Positions 4,480-9,006 of a stretch of DNA of 9,006 nt are shown here, in pieces (the first letter of the stretch is position 1; the number at the start of each line of letters is the position of its first letter). A program made the translations under genes and the position numbers. The notes beneath the pieces were generated by a model. That model searched no databases and was not told the DNA's origin. It saw only the letters and a list, made by a program, of their open reading frames with translations. The DNA is taken from the NCBI GenBank assembly GCA_031547595.1, contig JAVBRU010000040.1:1-9006 (forward strand), in the 5' to 3' direction. Source of the DNA: JAVBRU01 sp031547595 (GTDB lineage: Bacteria > Bacillota > Clostridia > Christensenellales > Aristaeellaceae).

Positions 4480-5593
4480 GTGCCGCCTCCTTCAAAACGC
4501 GTTCCATCAAGCAGATGCCTTCGTCTTTGATATTGCCTGTGGCAAACAGGATGCTGGGCTGTTCAAACGCCAGCGGAACCTCTTGTGCGTTTTTGCAGCG
4601 AAGGACGGATAAAGACGGGAATGCACGGTGCAATAGCGCAGCTAAGCGTCCTTGATCTGCGCCCAATAATATCACTTGCGAAGGGTGAAGCGCTGTGGCC
4701 AGCGCCAGCACATCCTTGGAGCGTGCCGGACGGTCCGCGCGGTTATTGAAAAGCAAAATGGTATCGCCCTTTAGTGCATGCAAATCGCACATACGCTGAT
4801 AGGCGAGGAGGGCGGATTGCACATCGTTGGCAGACAGCGCATTGACAAATGCCATATCGCTCAGCCGGTGCAAGGACAGCGCATAGGGATCGCGCCGAAA
4901 CGATTGCATACCGCGCAGCGCCACATCGCGTGGGACGCCGAGGTGCGCGCATACGGCTAGCGCTACTGCTACATTATCCGCGAAGTCCAGGGCTTCGTCC
5001 CCTGGCTGTGGGGTGGCAAGAATCGCCTGTGAGGAGAGCTTTTGTGCTTTGCTAGAAAGGGCCAAAAAGTTTTGCTCATCTGTCGTAAACACCGTTCCAT
5101 GCCGCGGCACAGTATGCATAAGTGCGGCCATCACGTCCTGCTGGGTATTTCCCATCACATCGGTATGGTCAATACGTGCGTTGGTGATGACGCCAATATC
5201 CGCGCGCAGCATGCGGTGCTGGCTGGCGAATTGCAGCTCTGGCCGGATGGCCATGCATTCGATGACCAGCACATCTGCATTTGCTTTAGCCGCCTGATGC
5301 AGGATGCCAAGCTGCTCGCGGATGTTGGCTGGGGAGTGACGCTCAATCGGCTGTTCGCTGCCCGCTGTGTCAAGTGTCATGGGCAGGGTGCCGGTGGACT
5401 TGCTGTACACGCGAAGCCCGCCAGCGCGCAGCCCTGCGTCAATCAACCGGGTGACGGTGCTTTTGCCGCGTGTGCCGTTCACATGGATCACATGCCGCAA
5501 GCGCTTTCGCATATAAACGGCAAACAAGCTCTCCCCAAGCAGGAAGAGCAAGTAAGCGGCGCTTAGCATGAAAATCAGCGCTTGCAGATTCAT
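4469..5593 (-). CDS. pgsB: Poly-gamma-glutamate synthase subunit PgsB (CapB)
   Basis: This 374-residue protein belongs to the amide ligase (Mur ligase-like) superfamily and is slightly shorter than Bacillus PgsB (about 390). An N-terminal membrane anchor (about 5-28) precedes the ATP-binding P-loop HVNGTRGKSTVTRL (37-50, GTRGKST core). It is followed by VLVIECMAIRPELQF (108-122) and ITNARIDHTDVMG (136-148), which carries the NxxxDH signature for metal and phosphate binding in this family. The reaction is ATP-dependent joining of glutamate to the gamma-carboxyl of the growing chain at the inner face of the membrane. The start codon lies one base after the stop of the upstream hydrolase gene, with only a weak ribosome site, so it probably depends on coupled translation. 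All recognisable catalytic motifs are present. Confidence 0.93.
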   Translation of the reverse strand: MNLQALIFMLSAAYLLFLLGESLFAVYMRKRLRHVIHVNGTRGKSTVTRLIDAGLRAGGLRVYSKSTGTLPMTLDTAGSEQPIERHSPANIREQLGILHQAAKANADVLVIECMAIRPELQFASQHRMLRADIGVITNARIDHTDVMGNTQQDVMAALMHTVPRHGTVFTTDEQNFLALSSKAQKLSSQAILATPQPGDEALDFADNVAVALAVCAHLGVPRDVALRGMQSFRRDPYALSLHRLSDMAFVNALSANDVQSALLAYQRMCDLHALKGDTILLFNNRADRPARSKDVLALATALHPSQVILLGADQGRLAALLHRAFPSLSVLRCKNAQEVPLAFEQPSILFATGNIKDEGICLMERVLKEAAHDA

Positions 5594-5594
5594 T

Positions 5595-6449
5595 TTAGAC
5601 TAGTCCCATGTACGCCAGCACAAATTCTACAATTTGCAGCTGATCGCTGACGCGGTGTTCCATGGGATATCCACGGAAGGTCTCCACCGTGATGGTGGGA
5701 ATTCCAAGGTTGCTCGTGACGGTGGCGTTGATGCTGCCTTCAGGCCCGGGGCCGTTGTAGCCAAAGGGGCCGGAGCAGATATCGCCAATTTGCGTGGCAA
5801 AAAGAAGGTCAAAGAACATATCACCCATGGCGTCCAGCTTGGTGTAAATCAGCGTGCTGCCCAGGAAATCCCGGCCTTCACGGTATACAATGGCTTCATG
5901 CAAATCAAACAGGAAATCCGGCTGCACACGGGCAATGTCCTGATAGATGGCGTTGGCAGCCTGCTCGGCCTCGTTGCCGTTTTCATCGCCCGGGAAGCTG
6001 CGGTTCAAATCCTGCTCGGCCACCACATAGCGGGTTTGCTCTTTTGCGCCGTTGGCGTTGGCCGGGGCAATGATGTACAATTCGCCGCTTTTGATGCTGA
6101 TGCCCTGCAAAAGAACGCCCGTAAACCAGGCGGCACGCTCGTCACCATGTACACCGGCCACGATATACACCGTTTTGCCGGGGTTTTCGGCCACGATATG
6201 CTGCACGGTCACTTCCATCAGCGTGCCTTCCAGCAAGGTATACTGATCTTTTGTGATGGGATAATTGGCCGGAAAGCAATCATTGATGTCGGAAACAGAG
6301 CCGGTATAGGGATCAAAATCCGTATCCGGTTCCATCACGCGGTAGCCATTCCACTGGAAAGTCTCGCCGCCGATGGTCACTTCTTCCTGGGCGTAAGCAA
6401 AGCTCATGTTGAGAAAGCATACAAGCAGCAGGCAAGCAAGTTTTTTCAT
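5595..6449 (-). CDS. Exported AstE/AspA-type zinc hydrolase, copy B
   Basis: This 284-residue protein has a signal peptide (MKKLACLLLVCFLNMSFAYA, with AYA-Q as the likely cleavage site). The mature part has the zinc carboxypeptidase fold of the succinylglutamate desuccinylase/aspartoacylase group. VAGVHGDERAAW supplies zinc ligands H101 and E104, DLNRSFPG (147-154) lines the substrate carboxylate site, FDLHEA supplies H184, and ITVETFRG gives a probable catalytic E256. Known family members cut amide bonds next to a free carboxylate, as in N-succinylglutamate or N-acetylaspartate. Being exported and encoded directly before pgsB, it may trim or release poly-gamma-glutamate, which is inference. 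The start overlaps the previous gene's stop (ATGA). It is clearly shorter than copy A and diverged from it, so it is not a recent duplicate. Confidence 0.82.
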   Translation of the reverse strand: MKKLACLLLVCFLNMSFAYAQEEVTIGGETFQWNGYRVMEPDTDFDPYTGSVSDINDCFPANYPITKDQYTLLEGTLMEVTVQHIVAENPGKTVYIVAGVHGDERAAWFTGVLLQGISIKSGELYIIAPANANGAKEQTRYVVAEQDLNRSFPGDENGNEAEQAANAIYQDIARVQPDFLFDLHEAIVYREGRDFLGSTLIYTKLDAMGDMFFDLLFATQIGDICSGPFGYNGPGPEGSINATVTSNLGIPTITVETFRGYPMEHRVSDQLQIVEFVLAYMGLV

Positions 6450-7585
6450 TGCGCCGCCCCCAGATAAGCGCCTACGCCGTTCTTCATGATCTCGGAATAA
6501 GAGGGCATATTGCCAAGCGAAATCTCATTGCCATCCATCACGACCATGCCGTACTCCTGCGCCAGATACACAATGCCGGTGATGTGGCGTGCCACGCGCT
6601 GCGTGAGCGGGATGCCCTCGGCGGGGAAGGTGACATACAGGCGTCCGGCTTTTCCGGCCTGGGTGTAGTAGGGGTCAATACCGTCCACCACCAAAGCACT
6701 GTTTGTGCGCCCGCGAAGACGCCCCTGGGAGGCATTGGCGGTTTCCATCAGCACGGCCAGGGTATCGGTATAATCGCCCAGCTCGCGGTGAGACAGGCCA
6801 TGCAAGTTGCGGGGCGAGGGCTCCAGGCTGATTTTCACGCCGTCCATATCCATATCCATCGCTGCCCAGGAGGCCAGTTCCATGGCGTCCTCGTGTGCCA
6901 CCAACGCGTTGATGGTGGGATATTCGGGCGAAGCCTCGTGCAGGTCAACGGTGATATTGATATTCTTTTGCTGGATCAGGCAGGTGATACCATAGGCAAT
7001 CTTCTCGGTAAAGGTGCCATTGGTGCGGCCGGGATATGCACGGTTGAGGTTGCGCGTTTCGCTGCCGGACAGCGTTTGCCCGGAGGATGCATGTACATAA
7101 ACTTCAGAATCCGGCCACTGATGGATGGGGTTGGTGGCCCTGGAGCCAAAGCGGAAGGTACGCGTGCCGGACGCAGTTTCGATGGTGTAGAACATCGGCG
7201 CGCCCTCCTGGGGATCGGTGCAGGTGAAGGCGCTGTGATTGGCGCGGGGGATGACATACAATACGCCGCAGTCAGGCTGGCAGCTTTCAATCAACATCAC
7301 GGCTGTGACGACGCCGGACGGCTCATTGGGGTGAGTGCCGCCCAGCACCAGCATAGATGCGCCAGGCTTGCCGCTGTCCAGCACGTAGATTTCCGTATCG
7401 CCGGCTGTGCCTTTCAGCCCAGGATAATAATCGCTGAGCATCTCGATAGCCGTGACGCCAGCGCCGGGATAGATGGGCTCATCCTCCCACATGGAGGTAA
7501 ATTCGCTCGCCAGCGCGGCAACAGCCACTGCCACCAGCACGCACAACGCGGCGGCAGTGAGGATGCGTAAAGGAATCTTTTTCAT
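6446..7585 (-). CDS. Exported AstE/AspA-type zinc hydrolase, copy A
   Basis: This 379-residue protein starts with MKKIPLRILTAAALCVLVAV, a signal peptide or membrane anchor ending near AALAS. Active-site motifs are complete: LGGTHPNEPSG (H85 and E88 as zinc ligands), RNLNRAYPG (178-186), VDLHEASPEYP (H216 as third ligand) and LMETAN (E281, probable general base). It belongs to the same superfamily as the next gene but is about 95 residues longer, with extra sequence between the first and second motifs (about 120-175, including FRFGSRATNPIHQWPD) that may shape another substrate pocket. The ATG has a strong AAAGGAG site and follows the microprotein stop by 12 bases. I infer that it acts outside the membrane on gamma-glutamyl polymer or oligomers. 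An unrelated acyl-amino acid substrate remains possible. Confidence 0.82.
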   Translation of the reverse strand: MKKIPLRILTAAALCVLVAVAVAALASEFTSMWEDEPIYPGAGVTAIEMLSDYYPGLKGTAGDTEIYVLDSGKPGASMLVLGGTHPNEPSGVVTAVMLIESCQPDCGVLYVIPRANHSAFTCTDPQEGAPMFYTIETASGTRTFRFGSRATNPIHQWPDSEVYVHASSGQTLSGSETRNLNRAYPGRTNGTFTEKIAYGITCLIQQKNINITVDLHEASPEYPTINALVAHEDAMELASWAAMDMDMDGVKISLEPSPRNLHGLSHRELGDYTDTLAVLMETANASQGRLRGRTNSALVVDGIDPYYTQAGKAGRLYVTFPAEGIPLTQRVARHITGIVYLAQEYGMVVMDGNEISLGNMPSYSEIMKNGVGAYLGAAQ

Positions 7586-7597
7586 GGATACTCTCCT

Positions 7598-7750
7598 TTA
7601 CTTAATCAGCAGCATACGCAAAATGAGGGGAACCATCACCAGCGCAGCCTCGATTTGATAACGGACATTTTTTTCTTTTTTGAACATGTTGACCACGATC
7701 AGTAACAGCAACAGCGCGATGATGGCCAGGTAGATATACGTCAATAGCAT
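7598..7750 (-). CDS. 50-residue membrane microprotein of the PGA operon
   Basis: This small gene encodes MLLTYIYLAIIALLLLLIVV followed by NMFKKEKNVRYQIEAAL and then VMVPLILRMLLIK. It has one strong membrane span (about 4-21), a short charged loop (KKEKNVR) and a second hydrophobic stretch (about 33-49). Its reality is supported by a near-perfect AAAGGAGG site (7759-7766) eight bases before the ATG, and by its fit between the permease stop and the next hydrolase's ribosome site. Bacillus PGA operons contain a small protein (PgsE/CapE) that aids production, but that protein has one span and a charged tail, and I see no sequence likeness. I therefore give no symbol. It may be an accessory subunit of the permease or of the synthase. 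Confidence 0.75.
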   Translation of the reverse strand: MLLTYIYLAIIALLLLLIVVNMFKKEKNVRYQIEAALVMVPLILRMLLIK

Positions 7751-7758
7751 GTGTTCCG

Positions 7759-7766
7759 CCTCCTTT
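7759..7766 (-). promoter_or_regulatory. Shine-Dalgarno site that defines the microprotein start
   Basis: AAAGGAGG lies eight bases before the ATG at 7750, and its first base is shared with the stop codon of the permease gene. This is among the strongest ribosome sites in the operon and is the main evidence that the 50-codon frame is translated. Confidence 0.75.
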
Positions 7767-9006
7767 TACGGGGTCAAAAAGCTGAGTGCCGAGGTATTGA
7801 GCAAATAAATCAGCGCGAGGGTGATCGAGAACAAGAACGGCACAATGCAGTATTTAAGTACTGGTTTGTACTTAAGCCCCACAATCTGCGCGGCATAGTT
7901 GCCCGCCAGTGCGGTTGGAGGCATCAAATCGCCCAGACAGCAGATAAAGGCCAGCAGCGCGGCGGTGGTGATCTGATCCCCGCTGGATAGCAGCGCCAAG
8001 AGGAAGGGCACGCCCATTACGGAGGCCGCGCCGTAGGAGCTGACAGCGCCAAAGGCTGGCATGGCGGTACAAATCATCACGTACAAGAGCACTGTGCCAA
8101 GGCTGAGGCAGTTAACCACGATCCAGCCGCGGGCACCGGTCAGTGTCAGCACCTGAATAAACATACCTACGCCCATCAGCTTACCCAGCACCGGGATGGT
8201 AGTGTCCATCGCGTTCAGGCTCTTTTGCCACACATTAAACTTTTTGCCTGTGAATAACCCAAGGCCGGCACAGATCAGGAAGATCAGCGGCGTGCCAAGA
8301 TTCGGGAATACGCTGGGGAACAGCTTGGAGGCCAATAACAGCACAACCAGCAACAAAATGGGCGCGTATAGCTTGATGCCATATTGACGGGAAATTTCGG
8401 TATTCAAATGAGTTTTCAGTTCGTCAATATCCAGCTTCTTGCAGTGCGGCAAGCCCAGAACTAACACAGTGAAAATGGCGCAGGGTACGGTGATCAAAAA
8501 CAACGGCCCTTCAAAGCCGATATAGGGCATGTCCACACCTCCCGCAATCAGCATGGCGGGGATGTTGACAGGCGGCGCCGCCATACCCATGATAGCGCCA
8601 ATAGCAATGATAGCGCCTGCCTTGGCCTTGGGGATACCAATCATCAGCAATACCGGCGCAACCAGCGCGCCTGCGCTGAGCACAGCTGCCGTGGAGGAGC
8701 CTGTGATCATGCCGGGGAACATGATAGTGAACATCAAAAGAATTAGCATAATAGCCGGTGCTCTATAAAAGCGCGTAACGATGGCGCTGTTGAGGGCTTC
8801 GAGCGCGCCGGACTCGGAAATCACCATCATAAACAGCATAGCGGTAGCGATAATCAGGATGGTATCGATGTAGGTAAAAGTGCCTTCATACAGCTGGCGA
8901 AAGGGGATACCATTGCCGGACACCAATGCACCAGCCACTGCGCCCGCAATCATAGAAATACTGACAGGCTGCTTGAACAGCATGTTGAGGATCAAGAAAA
9001 CGCCCA
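7766..9006 (-). CDS. DctM-like (TRAP large-subunit type) permease, 5' end outside window
   Basis: The reading frame is open to the right edge. The first in-frame TTG at 8993-8995 is not a convincing start, and the true start lies at or beyond base 9006. About 413 residues are visible, almost all membrane spans. They show the two-repeat plan of the ion transporter superfamily. The first half has FPGMITGSSTAAVLSAGALV and GAIMGMAAPPVNIPAM, and the second half has AFGAVSSYGAASVMGVPFL and CLGDLMPPTALAGNYAAQI. These paired PP-containing re-entrant segments are typical of DctM-like permeases that carry carboxylates. No DctP or DctQ partner is visible, though they could lie upstream. As the first visible gene of the PGA operon, it plausibly imports glutamate or a related acid released by the hydrolases, or exports a metabolite. 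Substrate and direction are inference. Confidence 0.78.
   Translation of the reverse strand, partial: GVFLILNMLFKQPVSISMIAGAVAGALVSGNGIPFRQLYEGTFTYIDTILIIATAMLFMMVISESGALEALNSAIVTRFYRAPAIMLILLMFTIMFPGMITGSSTAAVLSAGALVAPVLLMIGIPKAKAGAIIAIGAIMGMAAPPVNIPAMLIAGGVDMPYIGFEGPLFLITVPCAIFTVLVLGLPHCKKLDIDELKTHLNTEISRQYGIKLYAPILLLVVLLLASKLFPSVFPNLGTPLIFLICAGLGLFTGKKFNVWQKSLNAMDTTIPVLGKLMGVGMFIQVLTLTGARGWIVVNCLSLGTVLLYVMICTAMPAFGAVSSYGAASVMGVPFLLALLSSGDQITTAALLAFICCLGDLMPPTALAGNYAAQIVGLKYKPVLKYCIVPFLFSITLALIYLLNTSALSFLTP

Noticed and set aside
5634..6467. A 277-codon plus-strand open frame antisense to hydrolase copy B
   Set aside because: It has no recognisable motifs and a composition typical of a shadow frame. 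The minus-strand gene is clearly real.
6449..7570. A 373-codon plus-strand open frame antisense to hydrolase copy A
   Set aside because: It mirrors the real gene codon for codon and has no ribosome site. The minus strand shows complete zinc-hydrolase motifs and operon spacing. Long antisense frames are common in G+C-rich coding DNA.
1..9006. CRISPR arrays, tRNA or rRNA genes
   Set aside because: No regularly spaced repeats, cloverleaf-like segments or rRNA-like stretches were seen on either strand when reading through.

Overview
The window looks like a moderately G+C-rich genome of the class Clostridia (gut-type Firmicutes). Supporting this are the strong AGGAGG-like ribosome sites, a PgsB/PgsC/PgsW-type poly-gamma-glutamate (PGA) locus, a cysteine-rich protein of a type I associate with spore-forming Clostridia, and an IS256-family remnant. 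The genus cannot be fixed from the sequence alone.

Left part (about 1-2112) is a patchwork of decayed mobile DNA. It holds the 3' end of a probable phage tail gene (1-119, +), then a complete RelE/ParE-Phd toxin-antitoxin pair on the minus strand with its own sigma-A-type promoter (122-736). Next come a probable terminator (757-787) and the N-terminal piece of a phage tape-measure gene broken by a nonsense codon and a frameshift (807-1243). A doubtful small secreted ORF (1253-1537), a small conserved gene (1464-1673, -) and the 3' end of an IS256-family element, with its right terminal repeat, complete the region (about 1711-2111).

The middle (2173-2995) holds a cysteine-rich protein gene (18 Cys in 227 residues). 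Its 5' leader is enclosed by a nearly perfect 19-bp inverted repeat that covers the start codon and part of the Shine-Dalgarno. The leader contains further nested and mutually exclusive hairpins. This is the least explained structure in the window, and it could be an RNA switch or an invertible DNA segment.

The right part (2996-9006) is one tightly packed minus-strand operon that enters from beyond the right edge. In transcription order it encodes a DctM-like permease (5' end cut off by the window), a 50-residue membrane microprotein, two different exported AstE/AspA-type zinc hydrolases, and then PgsB, PgsC and PgsW. Genes overlap or lie only a few bases apart, which suggests a shared job. 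My inference is that PgsB/PgsC/PgsW make and export poly-gamma-glutamate, the two exported hydrolases trim or degrade it (or a related gamma-linked acyl-amino acid), and the permease moves the released small acids. No PgsA/CapA gene is visible.
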